Assembly: GCA_017395715.1 (NCBI GenBank)
Contig: JAFQNZ010000261.1
Location: 1-10,408 of the forward strand
Length of the DNA: 10,408 bases
Reading direction: 5' to 3'
From: Clostridia bacterium
Lineage (GTDB): Bacteria > Bacillota > Clostridia > Oscillospirales > CAG-272
Shown here: positions 1 through 6,491 of the stretch, piece after piece
How the letters are laid out: the number at the start of each line of letters is the position of its first letter
How positions within the stretch are numbered: the stretch's first letter is position 1
Notes under the pieces: generated by a model
What the model was told of the DNA's origin: nothing
Databases searched by the model: none
What the model saw: only the letters and a program-made list of their open reading frames with translations
Position numbers and translations under genes: made by a program

Positions 1-1041
1 GAGAACACCGCCGACGCCGATGGTGACGCCGTAGCAAATCATGGAGATGTTGTGCATGATGGGACCCATGACACCGCCCCAGAACTGCGCTTTGAACTGC
101 TTATCGCGCATATCGTTATTGAGCTCTTCAAATTCTTCCACGCATTCGTCTTCGTGGTTGAAGACCTTGATGACCTTTTGGCCTGTGATGGTTTCTTCCA
201 TATAGCCGTTCACAGCGCCAAGGGCGGCTTGCTGACTGCCGTAATACTTGGAGGAGCGCTTGGCTACCATGGCGGCGCCGAGGGTTAAAAGCGGGAAGAA
301 TAAGACGGTCACAACGGTCAAGATCCAGCTTGTGGTAATCATGAAGACAAATGTGCCAAGCAGATTGATGATGCCTGAAACAAGCGAGGTGAGCGAGTTG
401 TTCAGCATCACGTCGATGTTATCGACGTCGTTGGTGAAGCGCGACATCAGCTCGCCCGTGGGGTGCGAGTCATAATAGCGCACCGAGAGGGTCTGCAGTT
501 TCACGAACAGATCGTTTCGGATCTTTTCCACCGAGCCGAGCGAGATCGAAAGCATCAGTCGGGCTTGCAGATAAGTACAAAGAACGCCGACAAGGTAGAT
601 GATGGCAAGGATCGCAATGGCGGTGAAGATATACGCCATGACAGGGCTGTCGATCAAGTTACCGAAAGGATCGACAAACTTTGTGACAAAGCGGTCGGCG
701 ATACGCTCGGGAAAGCTCGGGTCGATCGGCGCGTCGGGCTTGACGGCAAGGGTTAAGTGGTTGATGATCGGCGCGAGCATATACGAGCCGAGCAGGGTAG
801 TGACCGTCGATACGATCATGCAGAGGAAAACGAGCGCGAAACGGCCTTTGTAGGGGGAGAGATACTTGAGAATGCGGCGGATGGTGCCTTTGGTATTCTT
901 GGGCTTGCCTTTGGCGCGCATATGGCGGTTGCCGGGAGGGCCTCCTCTGCCGGGGCCACCGGGTCCGGGTCTGCCCATTCCGCCATGTGCGGAGGCTGTG
1001 CTGTTATATTGCTTTTGGAGCTGTTCGAGTGTTCTTGCCAT
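1..1041 (-). CDS. ABC multidrug exporter half-transporter, second subunit (partial, N-terminal 347 residues)
   Basis: The gene runs off the left edge, so only the N-terminal extension and most of the membrane domain are visible and the ATPase domain lies outside. The start is the ATG at 1039-1041, one base after the stop of the upstream exporter gene, with GGAGG at 1051-1055 inside that gene's end. Residues about 19-40 are rich in Gly, Pro and Arg, then a basic stretch leads into RILKYLSPYKGRFAL, the usual entry to the first helix of type IV (ABCB-like) exporters. Hydrophobic helices follow at about 68-92 and 134-155. The family hallmarks YYDSHPTGELMSRFTNDVD and GQKVIKVFNHED (intracellular coupling loops) are present. 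By family knowledge it pairs with the upstream subunit as a heterodimeric drug or lipid exporter of BmrCD/TM287-288 type. The substrate cannot be read from sequence. Confidence 0.93.
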   Translation of the reverse strand, partial: MARTLEQLQKQYNSTASAHGGMGRPGPGGPGRGGPPGNRHMRAKGKPKNTKGTIRRILKYLSPYKGRFALVFLCMIVSTVTTLLGSYMLAPIINHLTLAVKPDAPIDPSFPERIADRFVTKFVDPFGNLIDSPVMAYIFTAIAILAIIYLVGVLCTYLQARLMLSISLGSVEKIRNDLFVKLQTLSVRYYDSHPTGELMSRFTNDVDNIDVMLNNSLTSLVSGIINLLGTFVFMITTSWILTVVTVLFFPLLTLGAAMVAKRSSKYYGSQQAALGAVNGYMEETITGQKVIKVFNHEDECVEEFEELNNDMRDKQFKAQFWGGVMGPIMHNISMICYGVTIGVGGVL

Positions 1042-1042
1042 A

Positions 1043-2785
1043 TTACACACCCTCCTTTTTACGCATATCGGCTTGCGATTCGTAGATCTCAAGATATTCG
1101 GGGCAGTTTACAAGGAGTTCGTCATGCTTGCCCATGCCGACGATTCTGCCCTCGTTCATCACGATGATGGCATCGGCATCCATGACCGAGCCAATGCGCT
1201 GAGCAATGATGATCTTGGTGGAAGCCTTCAGCTCCTCGCGGAAGGCGCGGCGGATCTGCGCCTCAGTGGCGGTATCCACAGCGGAAGTGGAGTCATCGAG
1301 AATGATGATCTTCGGCTTTTTGAGAAGTGTTCGGGCAATGCAAAGGCGCTGACGCTGACCGCCCGACACGTTTCTGCCGCCGCGCTCCAGCATACTGTCA
1401 TAGCCATCGGTGAAGGATGTGATGAACTTATCTGCCTGCGCGCTCATAGCGGCTTCGCGGAGTTCTTCTTCGGTGGCGTTGGGGTCACCCCAACGCAAGT
1501 TTTCGGCAATACTGCCCGAGAACAGGGTATTCTTTTGCAGAACCATGCCTACGCCGTCGCGCAGGTTCACCAGTGAATAGTCTTTGACGTTCACGCCGTC
1601 AACAAGCACTTCGCCCTCGTCAACATCGTAAAGACGGGGGATGAGCGAGACAAGGGTAGTTTTGCCGCAGCCTGTTGAGCCGATGATGCCTACTGTACTG
1701 CCCGGCTCGATGGTGAGATTGATGTGGTTCAGCACACTTTCTTCACTGTGTTTATAGTAACGGAAGGATACATCCTTAAATTCGATCTTGCCTTCGGTGA
1801 GAGCAAGGTCGGGATGCTGTGCGTCTTTGTCGGTGAGATCGACCTCTTCGTCCAGCACCTCGCGGATACGGCGGGCGGAGGCAAGCGCACGGGAGGAGAA
1901 CATAAGCAGCATGGTGACTGTCATCAAGGAGGAGAGAATCTGCGTGGTGTAACTGATGAATGCCGAAAGGTCGCCGATCTCCATGCCGAAATCGAGCACA
2001 ATCGAGCCGCCAAACCAAATGACGGCAAGAATGGTGAAGTTCATGATAAGCGTCATGATGGGGGAAATGAAGATCATCAGCTTCATGGCGGAATAGCCTG
2101 CATTCTTCAGTTCGCTGTTGGCAGTTTTGAACTTTTCCACCTCATAGTCCTCGCGCACAAAGCTTTTGACAACGCGCACGTTGGTGATGCTTTCCTGCAC
2201 GGTGGAGTTCAGCGCGTCGATCTTTTTTTGCTGTTTGGAAAAACGGAAAAAGCCTGTTTTGATGATGAGTCCAACGGTTAAGAGCAGCAGCGGGATCGAA
2301 ACGGCAAGCACCACAGAAAGCGAGGGCTTCAAAGAGATTGCCATAATCAGAGCGGCAATCAGCATACCGGGTGCGCGCAGCGCCATGCGGAGCAGCATAT
2401 TCACAAAGTTTTGAAGCTGGGTAACGTCGTTGGTAAGGCGGGTCACAAGCGAGCCTGTGGAGTATTTGTCGATGCTTGAAAACGAGTAGGTTTGCACCTT
2501 GGCAAAGGCATCGGCACGCAAATCTGCGGCAAAGTTGACCGAGGCTTTTGCGCCAAAATACGCGCCGCCCACGCCACCTGCCATCATAATAGCGGCGGTG
2601 AGGATCATAAGCCCCATGACACCGAGGCTGGAGGCAACGGTGAGTTCGCCGCGGTTGGCAAGGTTAATGACAACGGCAAGCAGCTTGGGCATGACCACTT
2701 CGCCAATGACTTCAATGATCATGCAGAGCGGACCGATGATAAAAAAGGGAAGATAGGGCCGTATGTATTTCATCCAGCGGTTCAT
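1043..2785 (-). CDS. ABC multidrug exporter half-transporter, first subunit (degenerate ATP site)
   Basis: This 580-residue protein fuses a six-helix membrane domain (about 1-310) to an ATP-binding domain (about 333-580). Visible motifs are Walker A GSTGCGKT at 369-376, Q-loop Q417, signature VSGGQ at 473-477, Walker B IIILDD at 493-498, and SAVD at 501-504. The residue after the Walker B Asp is D498, where the catalytic Glu normally sits, and the H-loop His is Q529 (AQR). These two changes mark the non-canonical half of heterodimeric exporters such as TM287 or BmrC. I chose the ATG at 2783-2785 over an in-frame ATG 63 bases upstream because AGGAGG sits 7 bases before it. It also overlaps the stop of the MarR gene as ATGA, indicating translational coupling. 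Expression is expected from the MarR-controlled promoter at 3295-3323. The partner subunit follows after one base. Confidence 0.96.
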   Translation of the reverse strand: MNRWMKYIRPYLPFFIIGPLCMIIEVIGEVVMPKLLAVVINLANRGELTVASSLGVMGLMILTAAIMMAGGVGGAYFGAKASVNFAADLRADAFAKVQTYSFSSIDKYSTGSLVTRLTNDVTQLQNFVNMLLRMALRAPGMLIAALIMAISLKPSLSVVLAVSIPLLLLTVGLIIKTGFFRFSKQQKKIDALNSTVQESITNVRVVKSFVREDYEVEKFKTANSELKNAGYSAMKLMIFISPIMTLIMNFTILAVIWFGGSIVLDFGMEIGDLSAFISYTTQILSSLMTVTMLLMFSSRALASARRIREVLDEEVDLTDKDAQHPDLALTEGKIEFKDVSFRYYKHSEESVLNHINLTIEPGSTVGIIGSTGCGKTTLVSLIPRLYDVDEGEVLVDGVNVKDYSLVNLRDGVGMVLQKNTLFSGSIAENLRWGDPNATEEELREAAMSAQADKFITSFTDGYDSMLERGGRNVSGGQRQRLCIARTLLKKPKIIILDDSTSAVDTATEAQIRRAFREELKASTKIIIAQRIGSVMDADAIIVMNEGRIVGMGKHDELLVNCPEYLEIYESQADMRKKEGV

Positions 2786-3237
2786 CTTTCGTCCTCCTTG
2801 TTCTCCTCGCAAAATGAGGTGAGATTTTTTTTCATGCGCGAAAGGCAAGAGAAGAGAAGAGCGCGTTCGTCTTGAGAGAGTCCTTCGAGCATCTTTTCGT
2901 CCACGCCTTCAAAAAGCGTTTTGGTTTCGTCAAGAATGGCTTTGCCTTTTTCGGTGATGGCAATGCGGTTACAGCGCGTGTCGCCGTCATCGGTTGTTCT
3001 TGTGATATAGCCGTCTTTTTCCAGCTTTTTTAAGTTGTTTGCCACGGCGGCGGGGCTGACCTCAAAACGGGCGGCGATTTCTTTTTGCGAGGGCATGACG
3101 TCACAGCGAGATAGATGCACAAGAAGCCTGTGCCCGCTGTGGTGGATCTTCATGCCGCGCACCGCATTTTCAATCGCGCGGTGGTGCAGTTTGCTTGCCG
3201 CGATAAATTCGTGAACAAGCTGTTTGGTGTTCTCCAT
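2782..3237 (-). CDS. MarR-family transcriptional regulator
   Basis: A 151-residue protein of standard MarR length. The winged helix-turn-helix lies at about 48-97: MPSQKEIAARFEVSPAAVANNLKKLEKDGYI forms the helices, and DDGDTRCNRIAIT gives the wing, matching the MarR pattern D-x-R-D-x-R-x3-I-x-LT with some substitutions. The flanking N- and C-terminal helices would form the dimer interface. AGGAGG at 3241-3246 precedes the ATG at 3235-3237 with close spacing. The gene is first in the operon, and its stop overlaps the start of the first exporter gene by four bases. A strong inverted repeat on its own promoter implies autorepression, relieved by a ligand that is probably a toxic substrate of the exporter; this last part is inference from MarR-exporter operons in general. 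Confidence 0.95.
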   Translation of the reverse strand: MENTKQLVHEFIAASKLHHRAIENAVRGMKIHHSGHRLLVHLSRCDVMPSQKEIAARFEVSPAAVANNLKKLEKDGYITRTTDDGDTRCNRIAITEKGKAILDETKTLFEGVDEKMLEGLSQDERALLFSCLSRMKKNLTSFCEENKEDER

Positions 3238-3253
3238 CGTTCCTCCTAAAAAA

Positions 3254-3295
3254 TAAACCTGTTGATAATTAACGAGTTAACAATCAACAGGTTTA
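3254..3295 (-). promoter_or_regulatory. Probable MarR operator (42-bp inverted repeat)
   Basis: TAAACCTGTTGAT at 3254-3266 is repeated perfectly inverted at 3283-3295. Counting inward to 3273 and 3276 the arms are 20 bases each with 18 matches around a 2-base centre. The repeat touches the -10 box and covers the expected transcription start and early leader of the MarR gene, so a bound dimer (or two) would block initiation. It is far better than chance dyads in this window. A leader-RNA hairpin is the alternative reading, but there is no T-tract. Confidence 0.8.
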
Positions 3296-3323
3296 GTATA
3301 ACAAAACCGCCGCCTTTTGTCAA
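3295..3323 (-). promoter_or_regulatory. Sigma-A-type promoter of the MarR-ABC operon
   Basis: Read on the minus strand, TTGACA (3318-3323) is followed by a 17-base spacer and TATACT (3295-3300). This is nearly consensus, so the operon should be strong unless repressed. The start site would fall around 3288, inside the inverted repeat. A 7-bp dyad (GCCGCCT / AGGCGGC, 3309-3315 and 3325-3331) brackets the -35 box; its role, if any, is unknown. Confidence 0.85.
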
Positions 3324-3382
3324 GAGGCGGCAGGGATATTTATCAATATTGCGTTTAGAAAATCAAATATAATAATGCATCG

Positions 3383-3565
3383 ATGCCCTCCTCATCCGTC
3401 ACCTTTGGTGCCACCTTCTCCCTCGGAGAAGGTCTTGACAGGAGTGCTTCTTCAATCAAGCAAGTATAAATTGCTATAATTGATTAAATCAGAATGGGTT
3501 GCGCCGGAGCCTTCTCCGGGGGAGAAGGTGGATTTTACGGAGCAAAAGACGGATGATGAGGGCAT
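3383..3565. repeat. MITE-like palindromic repeat element in a gene-free gap
   Basis: The ends are inverted copies: ATGCCCTCCTCATCCGTC at 3383-3400 matches the complement of 3548-3565 with one mismatch in 18. Further in, each half carries its own hairpin of the same sequence: ACCTTCTCC-CTC-GGAGAAGGT at 3413-3433 and CCTTCTCC-GGG-GGAGAAGG at 3510-3528. The centre (about 3436-3500) is AT-rich. No coding frame makes sense across it. Nested ends of this sort fit a non-autonomous miniature transposable element, and I recall similar CCTTCTCC/GGAGAAGG repeats in clostridial genomes. No clear target duplication is visible. The rest of the 3324-3612 gap holds nothing else I can name. Confidence 0.7.
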
Positions 3566-3590
3566 TGCGTTGAGAAGAATCTGTGTTTTG

Positions 3591-3612
3591 AAAAACAAAA
3601 GAGTGTTCTTTT
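3591..3612 (-). terminator. Weak A/T-rich terminator after the XRE-type regulator
   Basis: Directly after the TAA stop on the minus strand, AAAAGA (3607-3612) can pair with TCTTTT (3597-3602) across a 4-base loop, and a G then TTTTT follows. The stem is short and lacks G/C pairs, so this may be inefficient. Confidence 0.35.
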
Positions 3613-4491
3613 TTATTTCTCAAAGGCAGAAAGCAAGGTGTTTTTCATCACGAGGCATTTGTAGGCGTTTTCATAGTCGCCAATGGCGTTGGAAACGCTT
3701 TCCATATCGGTTAAGACATTCATGCGGAAGAGCGGGTCGCAGTAGGTGGAGGAAAAGCTTTCCACAAGCTCGAAAAGCAAGGTGGACGCGCGGCTGTTGT
3801 TGCGCGCCAGCATGGAAAGACGGGCGTTGATATGCTTTTTGTAGAGGGTGTTCGAAAACTTGATGGTGTCGTAGATCGAGGCGGCAAGGTCGTAGCGCGC
3901 CGTTTTGGTGATGTACAGCATATAGACGTAGAGGTAATATTCCACTTCTTCGGCATACGGGCTGCTCTCGGACGGAGGAAAGTCGGGCAGTTTTTCTGCC
4001 TTGGCGCGGCGAATCGCGGCAAGATGCTCGCTTGCCTTCTTTTCGATATGCGAAAGATCGTAAAGGCAAGAACGGCAGGCAATCACGGTGCGCTCAAAAA
4101 AGCTTTCTGCCGAGTGAAGCTGTTCGTCGCGGAAGAGACGGATGCCGAGATTCAACAGGCATTCGGCGGTGATAAGGGCGGCTTCGTCGTCTGAGTCAAG
4201 CTGGTTGCAAAGTGCAAGGCAGGTGGCAAAATCTCCCATGCGGTAAAGCGACTTGATCTTAGGGATCAGGTGGATCTTGCGGTAGGGCAGAACTTCTTCG
4301 GCGTCGTCAAGAAAATAGCCTGCCGAAACGCCAAGCTTTTCCGAGAGATATTGCAGTGTGGGCAGCGAGGGCAGGGCGGCGCCGTTTTCAATGCGCGAGA
4401 GCATATTGCGCGTGATGACTTCTCCACACAGCTCGGACTGTGTGATTTTTTGCGAAAGGCGAAGCTCTCGCAGTTTTTCTCCAATTGTCAT
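3613..4491 (-). CDS. XRE-family helix-turn-helix regulator with helical-repeat C-terminal domain
   Basis: A 292-residue protein. Residues 3-61 form an XRE/Cro-type helix-turn-helix (IGEKLRELRLSQKITQSELC, then the recognition segment ITRNMLSRIENGAALPSLPTLQYLSEKLGVS). The remaining 230 residues are alpha-helical with a TPR-like rhythm, for example LYRMGDFATCLALCNQL at about 82-98 and IGDYENAYKCLVMKN at about 270-284. This layout recalls the Rgg/PlcR (RNPP) regulators, which sense short peptides, but that ligand is inference only. The start at 4489-4491 is preferred over two in-frame ATGs upstream because AAGGA precedes it at good spacing. It is transcribed away from the GH13 glucosidase, so it may regulate that gene, itself, or both. 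Confidence 0.88.
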   Translation of the reverse strand: MTIGEKLRELRLSQKITQSELCGEVITRNMLSRIENGAALPSLPTLQYLSEKLGVSAGYFLDDAEEVLPYRKIHLIPKIKSLYRMGDFATCLALCNQLDSDDEAALITAECLLNLGIRLFRDEQLHSAESFFERTVIACRSCLYDLSHIEKKASEHLAAIRRAKAEKLPDFPPSESSPYAEEVEYYLYVYMLYITKTARYDLAASIYDTIKFSNTLYKKHINARLSMLARNNSRASTLLFELVESFSSTYCDPLFRMNVLTDMESVSNAIGDYENAYKCLVMKNTLLSAFEK

Positions 4492-4532
4492 GGTAAATTT
4501 CCTTAACCTTTGATGCATTGTAAAGTAACTGT

Positions 4533-4561
4533 ATTTTACCATAAACTTTGGAAAAATGCAA
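4533..4561 (-). promoter_or_regulatory. Promoter of the XRE-type regulator
   Basis: On the minus strand TTGCAT (4556-4561), a 17-base spacer and TAAAAT (4533-4538) lie about 40 bases before the start codon. An imperfect dyad with GTAAA/TTTAC ends spans 4520-4539, just over the -10 box, and could be an operator; its centre is poorly matched. Confidence 0.65.
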
Positions 4562-4673
4562 GAGGGAGTTTACGTTTTGCGGAAGCCCGCTTTTTTCGAC
4601 ACAGACTTTCCCAAAGAAGACAAGCAATGACAACAATTTTTTCGTCGGCAAAGCCTACCGATGAAAGTGACTC

Positions 4674-4702
4674 TTGACAAAAGGCTTATTTGGTTGTAAA
4701 AT
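4674..4702 (+). promoter_or_regulatory. Promoter of the GH13 alpha-glucosidase gene
   Basis: TTGACA (4674-4679), a 17-base spacer and TAAAAT (4697-4702) are followed by a short leader with GAGGTG (4725-4730) before the ATG at 4736. The promoter diverges from the one at 4533-4561, leaving about 110 bases between the two -35 boxes, enough for a shared operator. I found no convincing perfect dyad there. Confidence 0.8.
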
Positions 4703-4735
4703 AGAATAAAAAATACGACAGTTCGAGGTGAAATT

Positions 4736-6334
4736 ATGATCGAAAAGTACAAGAACTTTAAGAATTGGGTGGTATATCAAATATACCCCAGAAGCTTTTT
4801 TGACTCAAACGGAGACGGCATAGGCGATCTCAACGGCATTACGGCGAAGCTGGATTACTTGAAGGAGCTTGGCGTTGACGCTGTTTGGCTTTGTCCTTGC
4901 TTCAAAAGTCCTAACGTGGATAACGGATATGATATCGCAGATTATCGACAGATCATGGACGAGTTTGGTACCTTTGATGACGCGCTCCGTCTTATCGCCG
5001 AAATCAAAAAGCGTGATATGAAGATCATTATGGACCTCGTGCCCAATCACACGTCCGATCAGCATGAGTGGTTCTTAGAGTCGAGAAAATCCAAGGACAA
5101 TCCGTATAGCGACTATTATTATTGGGCAGACGAGCCTCTCAATGATTGGAGATCTGCTTTCGGCGGCAGCGCTTGGCAATATGATGACGTGAGGGGTCAA
5201 TACTATCTGCATTCTTACGCGATTGAACAGCCCGATCTGAACTGGGAAAATCCCAAGGTCGTCAAGGAAATGCAGAACGTAGTTGATTTTTGGATCGATC
5301 TTGGTGTTGACGGCTTCCGTTGTGACGTGATTGACCAGATCTCCAAGGATTTTGTGAACAACAGAAACTCGTTCGGTCCAACTCTCCATGACCACATCAA
5401 TCAACTCTTTGGCAGAGAAAAAACCAAGCATATCTTTACGATCGGTGAATGCTGGACGAAGGAAATCGATGAGATTTGCAGACACATCGGGCCTGACAGA
5501 GGGGAACTTTCGACCCTCTTCCAATTCGAGCATTTCGATACGGGAAGACGTAACAAGTGGGAGCCTTCGGATACCGGACTTCTGCGCGTGCGCGACGTTT
5601 TGACCAAGTGGCAGATTTTGCATCAGGAGAACGAACTGCTTCACACGCTCTTTACCGATAACCACGATAATAACTTCTACCTTTCGAGAGTCGGAAATGA
5701 TAAGGAGCTTCGCTACGAAAGCGCAACCTGCATTGCTACCATGATATATCTGATGAACGGCATGCCGCTTCTTTATCAGGGACAGGAAATCGGTGCTGCA
5801 GGCTCGCACTTTGACAGCATCGACGATTTTGACGATATCGAAAGCATCAATAAGTACAACGAGCTTTTGGCGCGCGGCAAAACCAAAGAGGAAGCGCTGT
5901 TCGCCATCAATTTCGGCGGCAGAGATAACACAAGACGCCCCATGGCGTGGACTGCAGGTGAAAACGGTGGATTTACGACCGGCACGCCTTGGATACAGAT
6001 GGGAAGCAGAGCTAAGGAAATTAACCTTGAGAGTGACCTTGCCAGTGAGAAGTCGGTATTCAAGTATTTCAAAGCGCTTTTCGCGCTCCGCAAGGAGATG
6101 GAAGTGCTTCGTCAGGGCGAGTTTATACCGCTTCACAAGCCGGAAGACAAATTTGCGGCATATTTGCGTAAGCTTGACGGATGCCGCGTTTGCGTTGTAA
6201 CCAATTTTGATAAAACGCAAACAATCGATATCCCCGAAATGAAGGGCAAGCTTTTGCTTTCCAATTACGGCAGAGCCGACGGGGATGCCTCTGCGTTCCG
6301 TCCGTATGAAGTTGCACTTTACAGCGTAGAGTAA
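4736..6334 (+). CDS. GH13 alpha-glucosidase, oligo-1,6-glucosidase type
   Basis: A 532-residue cytoplasmic enzyme (no signal peptide) with a GH13 barrel (about 10-450) and a short C-terminal beta domain. Conserved regions: DLVPNH at 100-105; QPDLN at 165-169, the fingerprint of the oligo-1,6-glucosidase subfamily; GFRCDVID at 193-200 with nucleophile D197; GEC with acid/base E238; TDNHD with D311; and GMPLLYQGQE at 342-351. The N-terminal DSNGDGIGD (23-31) matches the calcium-binding loop of this subfamily. The residue after the nucleophile is Val198, which in characterised relatives favours alpha-1,6 over alpha-1,4 linkages, so isomaltose, panose and dextrin branch stubs are likely substrates. 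Length is slightly under the usual 550-560. GAGGTG precedes the ATG. It is a single-gene unit closed by a strong terminator; no transporter or phosphotransferase gene lies beside it. Confidence 0.96.
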   Translation: MIEKYKNFKNWVVYQIYPRSFFDSNGDGIGDLNGITAKLDYLKELGVDAVWLCPCFKSPNVDNGYDIADYRQIMDEFGTFDDALRLIAEIKKRDMKIIMDLVPNHTSDQHEWFLESRKSKDNPYSDYYYWADEPLNDWRSAFGGSAWQYDDVRGQYYLHSYAIEQPDLNWENPKVVKEMQNVVDFWIDLGVDGFRCDVIDQISKDFVNNRNSFGPTLHDHINQLFGREKTKHIFTIGECWTKEIDEICRHIGPDRGELSTLFQFEHFDTGRRNKWEPSDTGLLRVRDVLTKWQILHQENELLHTLFTDNHDNNFYLSRVGNDKELRYESATCIATMIYLMNGMPLLYQGQEIGAAGSHFDSIDDFDDIESINKYNELLARGKTKEEALFAINFGGRDNTRRPMAWTAGENGGFTTGTPWIQMGSRAKEINLESDLASEKSVFKYFKALFALRKEMEVLRQGEFIPLHKPEDKFAAYLRKLDGCRVCVVTNFDKTQTIDIPEMKGKLLLSNYGRADGDASAFRPYEVALYSVE

Positions 6335-6337
6335 AGA

Positions 6338-6373
6338 AAAAAGGAATCTTGCCCAAAAGCAAGATTCCTTTTT
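6338..6373 (+). terminator. Strong intrinsic terminator of the GH13 gene
   Basis: A perfect 15-bp stem (AAAAAGGAATCTTGC at 6338-6352 with its complement at 6359-6373) with loop CCAAAA begins three bases after the stop codon and ends in TTTTT. The A-run on the other side lets it also act against minus-strand transcripts. Confidence 0.93.
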
Positions 6374-6400
6374 GCGTTGTCAGGCTCGATAAAGCATAAT

Positions 6401-6434
6401 AAAAACAAAGCTACCTTGCGGTGACTTTGTTTTT
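6401..6434. terminator. Second, bidirectional-type hairpin between convergent genes
   Basis: AAAAACAAAG (6401-6410) pairs perfectly with CTTTGTTTTT (6425-6434) around a 14-base loop. T-runs end the stem on both strands, so it may back up termination from both the GH13 and GH116 genes. The stem is A/T-rich, so strength is uncertain. Confidence 0.55.
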
Positions 6435-6441
6435 GTTATGA

Positions 6442-6463
6442 AAGGGCTACCATGGTAGCCCTT
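6442..6463. repeat. 22-bp perfect palindrome with core GGCTACCATGGTAGCC
   Basis: The sequence reads identically on both strands (AAGGGCTACC-AT-GGTAGCCCTT). The same stem recurs at 9093-9110 as part of a terminator. Here it has no T-tract on either side, so it may be an eroded terminator, a transcript-stabilising hairpin, or a dispersed repeat. Confidence 0.7.
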
Positions 6464-6466
6464 GAG

Positions 6467-6491
6467 AAAAACCGAGTGTGGTGTTCGGTTT
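6467..6491 (-). terminator. Intrinsic terminator of the GH116 gene
   Basis: On the minus strand AAACCGA (6485-6491) and TCGGTTT (6469-6475) form a 7-bp stem with a 9-base loop, followed by more T. The stem uses the last base of the stop codon, so it closes the gene immediately. The palindrome at 6442-6463 and the hairpin at 6401-6434 lie just beyond. Confidence 0.65.

Noticed and set aside
866..1576. 236-codon plus-strand frame across the ABC gene junction
   Set aside because: Antisense to two clear ABC genes; its Pro/Gly-rich start is only the mirror of the Gly/Pro-rich exporter tail.
3480..3830. Plus-strand frame through the palindromic element into the regulator gene
   Set aside because: Made of repeat and antisense sequence, with no ribosome binding site and no recognisable domain.
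4573..4590. GCGG-AAGC-CCGC followed by TTTTTT, looking like a terminator in the divergent control region
   Set aside because: Only a 4-bp stem, and no plus-strand gene upstream needs it.
4570..4752. Small minus-strand frame with a hydrophobic N-terminus in the regulator/GH13 gap, considered as a signal peptide gene for the Rgg/PlcR-like regulator
   Set aside because: It would begin at TTG inside the GH13 start with no ribosome binding site, and the hydrophobicity comes from AT-rich promoter DNA.
5075..6220. Long open frame (381 codons) on the minus strand opposite the GH13 gene
   Set aside because: It lies wholly inside a well-supported enzyme gene, lacks a ribosome binding site, and its translation shows no family motifs; it follows from the codon pattern of the sense gene.
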